This document shows positions 33,780 to 41,100 of a stretch of 64,000 nt of DNA, in pieces. How positions within the stretch are numbered: the stretch's first letter is position 1; each line of letters begins with the position of its first letter. Origin of the DNA: CAYOHY01 sp964403885 (GTDB lineage Bacteria; Actinomycetota; Coriobacteriia; Anaerosomatales; PHET01); contig CAYOHY010000003.1 in the NCBI GenBank assembly GCA_964403885.1, forward strand, positions 1-64,000, written 5' to 3'. The position numbers and the translations under genes are program-made. The notes beneath the pieces were generated by a model. The model was not told the DNA's origin. It saw only the letters and a program-made list of their open reading frames with translations, and searched no databases.

Positions 33780-35039
33780 ATGAGTAGCGGCTTCGCTGCA
33801 TTGTTCTGGGGTGTTCTCACGTTCTCGCTCCTCGTGGTCATCCACGAAGGTGGGCACTTTCTTGCGGCGCGCATGTTCGGCGTCAAGGTGCACGAGTTCA
33901 TGGTGGGACTTCCCGGTCCGGCCATTCGGTTCCACGGCAAGAAGACCACCTACGGAATCACCGCGGTACCGCTGGGAGGCTACGTGCGCATCGCCGGCAT
34001 GGAGCCGGGCCCGGAGGACCCCGGCCTCGCTCCCGTTCTGGCCGCGATCACAAGACGAGGGGAGAGCAACGCGGTCGCCATCGCCGACGAGCTTGGCCTC
34101 GACGCGAATGAGACCGACCGCCTGCTGCTGACACTCGCGGATTGGGACGCTATCGAGCCCATCACCGGTGACGAGTACTCCTACCGATCGCGCTTCACGC
34201 CCGAAGAGGCCGAAGACCCCACCGCACTCCTCGACAAGGCGCGCAGCGTCACGTATCGCGCCCTCTCGACCACCAAGCGCATCGTGGTGCTATCGGCGGG
34301 CGTCGTGCTGAACCTGCTCACGGCAGTGCTCGTGTTCACGATCGTGCTGTCCACCTTCGGCTACCTCAAGGAGACCGGGCGCGTGGCCCGCGTCACGCAA
34401 GGGTCGGGCGCTGCGGCCGCCGGCATCGTGGCAGGAGACGCGATCACCCGGATCGCCGGTGACCCGGTGACCAACTGGCAAGAGCTCGTCTCGGCCGTCC
34501 AGAAGCACAAGCCCGGCGAGACGATCACCGTCACCATCGTCCGCGACGGCAAGACCACACGCGTGCGCGCGACACTCGGCGTCAAGCCCGGTTCTCAAGC
34601 GCCCCTTCTGGGGGTCGCGCCTGAGGTCAAACCGGTGAAGCCGTCACCGCTCGCCGCGCTCGCGCTGTCGATCAGCTACATCGGCTTGACGTTCCAGGCG
34701 ATCGCGGGCTTCTTCAACCCGGCGACGTTCAGCGCCTCGATCAGTCAGTCTTCGAGTGTGATCGGGGCGTCGTACCTCGCAGCCGACGCCGCACGAGCAG
34801 GCGCACTCGACTACGCCGGGATCGTCGCCATGCTCTCCTTGTCGCTCGGCGTCATCAACATCCTGCCGATCCCTCCGCTCGACGGCGGCAAGGTCGCGGT
34901 CGAGCTCTTCGAGCGCCTGCGCGGGCGCCCGCTCTCTCGGCGCGTCTCGATGTCGTTGTCTGCCGCAGGCGCCCTCATGCTCTTCGCCCTCATCGGATAC
35001 CTCATGTACTCTGACGTGGTCCGCTTCATCGTCCGCTAG
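33780..35039 (+). CDS. rseP: Site-2 intramembrane protease RseP with inserted HTH-like segment
   Basis: Zinc metalloprotease that cuts membrane proteins such as anti-sigma factors. The 419-residue protein has the zinc motif HEGGH (22-26) in the first transmembrane helix, a PDZ domain at about 200-268, and the third-ligand motif PPLDGGK (365-371). Residues 79-160, after the GGYVRIAGME motif and before the second membrane helix, are an insertion not found in E. coli RseP or Bacillus RasP; residues 84-130 read like a winged helix-turn-helix. ATG 33780 begins the gene after a 111-base gap. Between dxr and ispG. Confidence 0.92.
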   Translation: MSSGFAALFWGVLTFSLLVVIHEGGHFLAARMFGVKVHEFMVGLPGPAIRFHGKKTTYGITAVPLGGYVRIAGMEPGPEDPGLAPVLAAITRRGESNAVAIADELGLDANETDRLLLTLADWDAIEPITGDEYSYRSRFTPEEAEDPTALLDKARSVTYRALSTTKRIVVLSAGVVLNLLTAVLVFTIVLSTFGYLKETGRVARVTQGSGAAAAGIVAGDAITRIAGDPVTNWQELVSAVQKHKPGETITVTIVRDGKTTRVRATLGVKPGSQAPLLGVAPEVKPVKPSPLAALALSISYIGLTFQAIAGFFNPATFSASISQSSSVIGASYLAADAARAGALDYAGIVAMLSLSLGVINILPIPPLDGGKVAVELFERLRGRPLSRRVSMSLSAAGALMLFALIGYLMYSDVVRFIVR

Positions 35040-35054
35040 CACAGGGGAGTGCGA

Positions 35055-36116
35055 ATGATCTCGAGGCGTGTGTCGCGCCGTGTCGTCGTTGGCGGAGTGC
35101 CCGTTGGCGGAGAGAGCCCCATCAGCATCCAGTCGATGACGAACACCGACACGCGTGATGTCGAAGCGACCCTGTCCCAGATCTCGCGACTCGCCGCCGC
35201 CGGTTGCGAGATCGTTCGTGTCGCGATTCCCCGCGCGGATGCGCTCGACAGCTTCGAGGCTGTCTGCGATGCCTCGCCGCTGCCCGTGGTGGCCGACATT
35301 CACTTCGACCACCGGCTGGCGATAGAAGCAGCCGGTCGCGGCGCCGCGAAGCTGCGCATCAACCCCGGCAACATAGGAGACACCGCTCGGGTCGATGCGG
35401 TCATCGATGCGGCAGGCGCCGCCGGGATCCCCATCCGCATCGGGGTCAACGCCGGCTCACTCGCGCCCGAGTATCACGACCTTGACTGGCCGCTCGCGGA
35501 CAAGCTCGTCGCAAGCGCCGTGGCCTTCTGCTCGCACTTCGAGTCGCGGGGCTTCGAAGACATCGTCGTATCGGCCAAGGCATCTAACGTGTTGAGCACG
35601 GTGGACGCGTACCGGTCCCTCGCGACCCAGGTGCCGTATCCGTTGCACATCGGTGTCACCGAGGCGGGCACGTCGCTCGCCGGCACGGTGAAATCGAGCG
35701 TCGGACTGGGCATCCTGCTCGCCGAAGGCATCGGTGACACCCTTCGAGTCTCCCTGACCGCCGATCCGGTCGAAGAGGTACATGTCGGCTGGGAGCTGCT
35801 CTCGGCCCTCGACATCCGTCGCAACTCGCCTGAGCTCGTCAGCTGCCCTACGTGCGGCCGCTGCGAGATCGACCTCATCCCCATCGCCCAGGAGATCGCC
35901 TCACGCCTGCGCGGTCGGCCGACACCCATCAAGGTCGCGGTCATGGGATGCGTCGTCAACGGACCGGGGGAGGCCCGCGAGGCCGATATCGGCGTGGCGG
36001 CGGGCAAGGGAGTGGGGCTGCTCTTCGCCAAGGGCGAGGCTCTGCGAAAGGTCCCTGAGGACCGCATCGTCGACGAGCTCATGGCTGAGATCGAGCGTCT
36101 CGAGGCCCAGCTCTAG
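35055..36116 (+). CDS. ispG: 4-hydroxy-3-methylbut-2-en-1-yl diphosphate synthase
   Basis: Iron-sulfur enzyme of the MEP pathway. The 353-residue protein is of the bacterial two-domain form: SIQSMTNTDTRD, VVADIHFDHRLA, KLRINPGNIGD, and the [4Fe-4S] ligands in SCPTCGRCEIDL and MGCVVNGPGEA. ATG 35055 was chosen because AGGGGA lies 7 bases upstream; GTG 35049 is in frame and would add two residues. Follows rseP by 15 bases, so probably one operon with dxr. Confidence 0.96.
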   Translation: MISRRVSRRVVVGGVPVGGESPISIQSMTNTDTRDVEATLSQISRLAAAGCEIVRVAIPRADALDSFEAVCDASPLPVVADIHFDHRLAIEAAGRGAAKLRINPGNIGDTARVDAVIDAAGAAGIPIRIGVNAGSLAPEYHDLDWPLADKLVASAVAFCSHFESRGFEDIVVSAKASNVLSTVDAYRSLATQVPYPLHIGVTEAGTSLAGTVKSSVGLGILLAEGIGDTLRVSLTADPVEEVHVGWELLSALDIRRNSPELVSCPTCGRCEIDLIPIAQEIASRLRGRPTPIKVAVMGCVVNGPGEAREADIGVAAGKGVGLLFAKGEALRKVPEDRIVDELMAEIERLEAQL

Positions 36117-36356
36117 ACTCACCGCCGTTCACCGTACCGTTTGCCGCTGCCGCTCGCTGCCGATGCGGCGCCATTCACCGTGAACGCTGTGTACACACCC
36201 CACCACTCGCCGCCCATGCGGCATCACTCACCCGCGCTTCGCGCCACTGGCGGCGCGTGCGCACCGCTTTGACCTGCGAGAACTCACACTGTTCACAGGA
36301 AAGGCCGTAGGTACGCGAAGGCGCGTACCCCGACCCAGCGAAGGGTGGTGTGCTCG
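36117..36356 (+). promoter_or_regulatory. Leader region of the actP operon, with hairpin at 36310-36329
   Basis: A 240-base gap without a gene. GGTACGCG-AAGG-CGCGTACC (36310-36329) is a perfect 8-pair hairpin 27 bases before the DUF485 gene, upstream of its ribosome site AAGGGTGG. TTGACC at 36269-36274 is a good -35 hexamer but no clear -10 follows at 16-18 bases. The part before 36260 is rich in short CCGC/GCGG repeats with no recognised feature. Confidence 0.4.
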
Positions 36357-36704
36357 ATGGGCAAGATGGATCTTCACAGCGAGGAGTACCTCAAGACAGT
36401 CATGGGACGTCAGCTTCGACTGTCCATGGGGATCGCGAGCGTTTTCGTCGCGATCATCATCGTTGTGCCTCTGCTCAACAAGTTCGTGCCGGAAACGATG
36501 AACCAGCCGTTCATGGGATTCACCGTGTCGTGGTTCATCCTCGGATTCGCGATCTTCCCGATCCTGATCGTCCTGGCGTGGCTGTTCGTTCAGCGCAGCA
36601 ACGCATTCGAGGACGAAGCGGTCGGCATGGTCGACGAGTCGACTCTCCCGGTGCATGACGACTCCGTTGAGGAGCCGGCCGCCGCGCCGGTCCTCGGACA
36701 CTAG
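36357..36704 (+). CDS. DUF485 family membrane protein (YjcH-like)
   Basis: A 115-residue inner membrane protein with two transmembrane segments (about 22-42, SMGIASVFVAIIIVVPLLN, and 57-78, VSWFILGFAIFPILIVLAWLF) and an acidic C-terminal tail. DUF485 proteins are encoded next to acetate/cation symporters, as yjcH is to actP in E. coli, and are thought to be accessory subunits. ATG 36357 follows AAGGGTGG; GTG 36345 is in frame but less likely. actP follows after 16 bases. Confidence 0.85.
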   Translation: MGKMDLHSEEYLKTVMGRQLRLSMGIASVFVAIIIVVPLLNKFVPETMNQPFMGFTVSWFILGFAIFPILIVLAWLFVQRSNAFEDEAVGMVDESTLPVHDDSVEEPAAAPVLGH

Positions 36705-36720
36705 AAGGGAGGGGACCTGA

Positions 36721-38646
36721 ATGTCTAACGTCGCGATCATCCCGTTGTTCTTCGTGGTGGGTATCGTCATCGCCACGATCGGTCTTGGTGTCTGGGCGAC
36801 TCGCCTGTCACGCACGACCTCTGACTTCTACGTCGCCGGCCGTGGCGTCAACGCGTTTTGGAACGCGTCGGCCATCTCCGGTGAGTACCTCTCGGCAGCC
36901 TCGTTCATGGGCATCGCCGGCATGGTCATGAAGTTCGGCTACGACGTCTTGTGGTACGCGGTCGGGTACGCGGCCGGTTACGTGTTCCTGCTGCTCTTCA
37001 TCGCAGGCCCGCTCCGCCGGTTCGGCGCGTACACGATCCCGGACTTCGCCGAGGGTCGTTTCGACAGCAAGAACATGCGCAAGGTTGCCGTGTCGCTCGC
37101 TCTGGCCATCAGCTTCTTCTACATGATGCCGCAGATGAAGGGCGCCGGAATCACCCTCGCGCAGCTGCTGGGTTCGCCGTACTGGGTCGGTGTCGTCGTC
37201 GTGGGCGCCGTCATCACCCTGAACGTCATCCTGGGCGGCATGAAGGGCATCACCCTGGTCCAGGCGTTCCAGTACTGGGTCAAGATGGTCGCCATCTCCA
37301 TCCCGATCTTCATCCTGTTCACCGTCTTTGGCGGCTACGGCCAGCACGTCGAGCGCTCGGGCAACCTGCTGCGCCTCGACGCCGACAAGAAGGTCATCGA
37401 GTCGCCTGACAACGCCTCACTCGCCATCACCGAGGATACCGTCGTCAAGTACGGCGCCCTCGCTGACCTCAAGTTCGTCGGCAAGACCGGCACGATCGTG
37501 CCCGAGACCGACGCGCACGTGAAGGTCACCAACTACGGCAGCTCCGGCGAGGTCCTGAGCAAGGAGAAGGTCACCCTTGCGGCCGGTCAGCCCTACACCT
37601 TCACCAAGACCGACCAGCTCGCGGGTCAGAAGCTGACCTTCACCGAGAAGACCGCCGTCACCCTCAAGGCCGGCATGAACATCCCCAACGTCGCCACCGG
37701 CAACAAGTGGCTCGCGCCGTTCGGACCGTTCACCAGCAAGTACGTCAACCCGCTCGACGAGAACTCCGTCGCGTGGACCCCGCTCCTGTACACCTACTCG
37801 CTGATCGTCGCGCTCCTGTGCGGCACGGCCGGTCTGCCCCACATCCTGGTTCGCTTCTACACCAACCCGGATGGTCGCTCGGCCAAGCGCACGACCCTGC
37901 TCGTCATCGGCATGCTGTCGCTGTTCTACATCTTCCCCGCGATGTGGGGCGCCATGGGCCGCATCGAGATCCCGATGCTCTACGCCAACGGCGGCACCGA
38001 CCTCGTCACCATCAAGCTTCCGACCATGATCGAGAACGAGCTGCTGGGCCAGATCCTGTCCGGCATCACCTCGGCCGGTGCGTTCGCAGCCTTCATGACC
38101 ACGTTCTCCGGTCTGCTGGTCAGCGTCTCCGGTGGTATGGCTCACGACATCTACGGCCGCATCCTGCGCCCGAACGCGTCGCCTGAGTCCCGTCTCGTGG
38201 CCTTCAAGGTCGCAGCCGCCATCGGTGGCACCATCGCCGTCGTCCTCGGCCTCATGGTTGAGAACTTCGACATCAACATGCTCGTCGGATGGGCGTTCGC
38301 CATCGGTGCCTCCACCTACTTCCCGCTGCTTCTCCTGGGCGCCTGGTGGAAGGGTCTGACCAAGGCCGGCGCAGTCACCGGCATGCTGGGCGGCGGCGCA
38401 GCCGCGATCGGCTCCGTGGTCTTCACGATGCTCGTGGACAAGGGCCTGGCAACCGCCCCCGCGTCCGGCTACGTGAACACGCTCCTGGCGCAGCCCGCCA
38501 TCTGGACCGTCCCGCTCGCGATCACTCTGATGGTCGTCGTCTCGATCGCCACCAAGAGCATGGTTCCCGCCGATATCCGCCTCAAGATGCTCAAGCTTCA
38601 CGCACCCGAGCAGCTCGGTCTGAAGGCCGACTACATCAAGGACTAG
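36721..38646 (+). CDS. actP: Cation/acetate symporter ActP with large extracellular-type insertion
   Basis: A solute:sodium symporter family protein of 641 residues; E. coli ActP has about 549. Family features: TSDFYVAGRGVNAFWNASAI near residue 33-52, SAASFMGIAGM, and GTAGLPHILVRFYTNPD (368-384). Residues about 207-337 form a mostly hydrophilic, Thr- and Lys-rich segment between two membrane helices, which is the source of the extra length. It probably imports acetate or a similar short carboxylate. The gene lies with a DUF485 protein and a universal stress protein; no acs is seen. Confidence 0.88.
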   Translation: MSNVAIIPLFFVVGIVIATIGLGVWATRLSRTTSDFYVAGRGVNAFWNASAISGEYLSAASFMGIAGMVMKFGYDVLWYAVGYAAGYVFLLLFIAGPLRRFGAYTIPDFAEGRFDSKNMRKVAVSLALAISFFYMMPQMKGAGITLAQLLGSPYWVGVVVVGAVITLNVILGGMKGITLVQAFQYWVKMVAISIPIFILFTVFGGYGQHVERSGNLLRLDADKKVIESPDNASLAITEDTVVKYGALADLKFVGKTGTIVPETDAHVKVTNYGSSGEVLSKEKVTLAAGQPYTFTKTDQLAGQKLTFTEKTAVTLKAGMNIPNVATGNKWLAPFGPFTSKYVNPLDENSVAWTPLLYTYSLIVALLCGTAGLPHILVRFYTNPDGRSAKRTTLLVIGMLSLFYIFPAMWGAMGRIEIPMLYANGGTDLVTIKLPTMIENELLGQILSGITSAGAFAAFMTTFSGLLVSVSGGMAHDIYGRILRPNASPESRLVAFKVAAAIGGTIAVVLGLMVENFDINMLVGWAFAIGASTYFPLLLLGAWWKGLTKAGAVTGMLGGGAAAIGSVVFTMLVDKGLATAPASGYVNTLLAQPAIWTVPLAITLMVVVSIATKSMVPADIRLKMLKLHAPEQLGLKADYIKD

Positions 38647-38658
38647 GAGGTGAGCTGA

Positions 38659-39180
38659 ATGGCTACCACGCTCGACCGCACGGCAGAACTGATGACCGAT
38701 GATGACATCCAAGTCGTCGACCTGACGGTCAGCAAGATCCTGGTTCCCACCGATGGCTCAGCGACCGCCGTCGAGGCAACCAAGGTGGCGATCTCGATGG
38801 CCAAGTGCCTGGGCGCCGCTGAGGTGGTCGCACTCTTCGTCGGCCCCGGCCGCATCGAAGACCCGATGCAGTACATCGAGCAAGAGCAGATGGAGGGCGT
38901 CAAGCACAGCACCGCTGGTCTCGACGTCGCCCTGAAGCTCGGCGCCAAGAACGATGTCAAGGTCACCACCGTCCATCGTGACGGCGCTGTGGGCCACGAG
39001 ATCGTCCAAGCGGTCAAGGAGTACGACGCCCAGATGGTCGTCATGGGCTCCGAAGGCCGAACCGGCTTCAAGCGTCTGGCCCTCGGCAGTGTCGCCGAGT
39101 CGGTCATGAAGGAGGCCGAGGTGCCGGTGATGGTCGTGCGGCACTGCTCCACCGAGTTCTGCATGACCCCGCGCAGCTAG
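38659..39180 (+). CDS. Universal stress protein (UspA family)
   Basis: A 173-residue single Usp domain. The beta strand VSKILVPTDGSATAVEA starts the domain (about 25-41), and the ATP-binding G-2x-G-9x-G-S motif is GSEGRTGFKRLALGS (about 134-148), so it is likely an ATP-binding member. An N-terminal extension of about 24 residues precedes it. The ribosome site GGAGGTGAG overlaps the actP stop region, so co-expression with the symporter is likely. It may modulate transport, but that is inference. Confidence 0.9.
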   Translation: MATTLDRTAELMTDDDIQVVDLTVSKILVPTDGSATAVEATKVAISMAKCLGAAEVVALFVGPGRIEDPMQYIEQEQMEGVKHSTAGLDVALKLGAKNDVKVTTVHRDGAVGHEIVQAVKEYDAQMVVMGSEGRTGFKRLALGSVAESVMKEAEVPVMVVRHCSTEFCMTPRS

Positions 39181-39219
39181 CCTGAGCCCCCTCGCTGGCA
39201 GCGCGACCACTCTTCGTCA

Positions 39220-39252
39220 GGAAGGGCCGGAGCCCACCCCTCCGGCCCTTCC
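39220..39252 (+). terminator. Terminator hairpin after the actP operon
   Basis: Thirteen perfect pairs: 39220-39232 with 39240-39252, 7-base loop CCCACCC. GTCATGTTC follows; the T-tract is weak but the stem is very stable. Confidence 0.65.
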
Positions 39253-39283
39253 GTCATGTTCGGGGTCGAATCCCACACGCGAC

Positions 39284-39292
39284 TGGTATCCT
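39284..39292 (+). promoter_or_regulatory. Candidate extended -10 promoter for proS
   Basis: TGG-TATCCT (TATCCT 39287-39292), 80 bases upstream of proS. No good -35 at the expected place, as expected for an extended -10 promoter. Confidence 0.45.
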
Positions 39293-39372
39293 GTGGCGTG
39301 CACATCCCGAGCGGCGCTCAGCCGTGCCGCCTGACGTCAACGCCGGTAACCCGACCACACAGGAGACGTAGC

Positions 39373-41100
39373 ATGACCGTCGCGCTTCGCATGAGCTCGT
39401 TGTACGCACCCACGCTCAAAGAGGTGCCGGCCGAGGCCGAGCTCGCTTCTCACAGGCTGCTGCTGCGCGCCGGCATGATCCGCAAGGCGGCCGCCGGCAT
39501 CTACTCCTTCCTGCCCCTGGGGTACCGCTCGCTCGCCAAGATCGAGCGCATCGTGCGCGAGGAGATGGACGCCATCGGCTCGCAGGAGCTCATGCTTCCC
39601 ATCGTCCAGCCGGCCGAGCTGTGGGAGGAGTCCGGGCGCTGGGAGCTCTACGGCCCCGAGCTCGCGCGCCTCAAGGACCGCCACTCCCGCGAGTTCTGCC
39701 TTGGCCCCACACACGAGGAGATCATCACCGCCCTCGTTCGCTCGGAGCTGAAGTCCTACCGCCAGCTTCCCGTGTCGCTCTACCAGATCAACATGAAGTT
39801 CCGCGACGAGGTCCGTCCTCGTTTCGGCCTGCTGCGTGGTCGCGAGTTCGTCATGAAGGACGCCTACTCGTTCCACGCGACACAGGAGTCGCTCGAGGAG
39901 CACTACAACGATCAGGCCCGCGCGTACGGCCGCATCTGTGAGCGCCTGGGCCTCGAGTACCGGCCGGTGGTCGCTGACTCCGGCCAGATCGGCGGTAAGG
40001 TCACCACCGAGTTCATGGCGCTCGCCGAGGCGGGGGAGGCGGCGCTCGTCTACTGCGACTGCGGCTGGGCCGCCAACGTCGAGGCCGCCGAGACCGTCGT
40101 CGTGCGCACCCCCTCGGTCACCGAGCCCATCGCCATCGAGAAGCGTGCGACGCCCGGTCTCAAGACCATCGCCGAGCTCGCCGAGGCCTTCGGGATCTCC
40201 GAGCACGACACCGTCAAGACGATGGCCGGCAAGACGCCCGACGGAAGGCTCGTCTTCTTCTGCGTGCCCGGTGACCGTGAGCTCAATCCCGTCAAGGCCG
40301 GCTGGGCCGTGCCCGAGGTCGAGCTGCTCACCGAGGAGGACTTTGCCGCCTTCGGGATCCCGAAGGGATCGCTGGGCCCCGTGAATCCGCCGGTGGGCAC
40401 CCTCGTCGTCGCCGACCGCTCACTCGAGACCGACGTCGCGTGGGGTATCGGGGCAAACGAGGATGGCTTTCATTTCTTTGGAGCGATGCCCGGTCGTGAC
40501 TTCGAGGTCTCCGTCTGGACCGACCTCGTGGAGGCACGGCCCGGGGACCGCTGCCCCGAGTGCGGCGGCACGCTCAAGGGCGCGCGCGGCATCGAGGTCA
40601 GCCAGGTGTTCCAGCTTGGCACTCGCTACTCCGAGTCGATGGGCGCCACCTTCACCGACGAGAACGGCGAAGAGCAGCCGTTCCTCATGGGCTGCTACGG
40701 CGTGGGCGTGAGCCGTTCACTGGCCGCGGTCATCGAGCAGTACAACGACGACAACGGTATCCAGTGGCCCATGTCGATCGCTCCGCTGGAGGTCGCGGTT
40801 CTGCCGCTCATGGCCGACGGAGAGGTCTACGACGTCGCCGAGGGCCTGTGGCGTGAGCTCGCCGCAGCGGGCGTCGAGACGTTGCTCGACGACCGTGACG
40901 AGCGTGCCGGCGTGAAGTTCAACGATGCCGACCTCATCGGATGGCCCATCCAGCTCGTCGTGGGCAAGAAGGGTCTGGCCGAGGGGATCGTCGAGCTCAA
41001 GGTCCGAGCGACCGGCGAGCGAAGCACCGTGCCGATCGCCGAGGCGGTCGCCGCTGTGACTGCGATGGTCGAGAGCGAGCGGGCCCGCTTCGCGCACTAG
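39373..41100 (+). CDS. proS: Prolyl-tRNA synthetase (bacterial type)
   Basis: Charges tRNA-Pro; 575 residues. N-terminus MSSLYAPTLKEVPAEAELASHRLLLRAGMIRK, class II motif 2 region FRDEVRPRFGLLRGREFVMKDAYSFH, the Cys pair YCDCGWAANVEAAE, the editing (INS) domain at about 220-400 including FFCVPGDRELN, and the C-terminal anticodon domain. ATG 39373 has AGGAG upstream; ATG 39391 also possible. Its TAG stop shares a CTAG with the stop of the opposite-strand gene. Confidence 0.97.
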   Translation: MTVALRMSSLYAPTLKEVPAEAELASHRLLLRAGMIRKAAAGIYSFLPLGYRSLAKIERIVREEMDAIGSQELMLPIVQPAELWEESGRWELYGPELARLKDRHSREFCLGPTHEEIITALVRSELKSYRQLPVSLYQINMKFRDEVRPRFGLLRGREFVMKDAYSFHATQESLEEHYNDQARAYGRICERLGLEYRPVVADSGQIGGKVTTEFMALAEAGEAALVYCDCGWAANVEAAETVVVRTPSVTEPIAIEKRATPGLKTIAELAEAFGISEHDTVKTMAGKTPDGRLVFFCVPGDRELNPVKAGWAVPEVELLTEEDFAAFGIPKGSLGPVNPPVGTLVVADRSLETDVAWGIGANEDGFHFFGAMPGRDFEVSVWTDLVEARPGDRCPECGGTLKGARGIEVSQVFQLGTRYSESMGATFTDENGEEQPFLMGCYGVGVSRSLAAVIEQYNDDNGIQWPMSIAPLEVAVLPLMADGEVYDVAEGLWRELAAAGVETLLDDRDERAGVKFNDADLIGWPIQLVVGKKGLAEGIVELKVRATGERSTVPIAEAVAAVTAMVESERARFAH

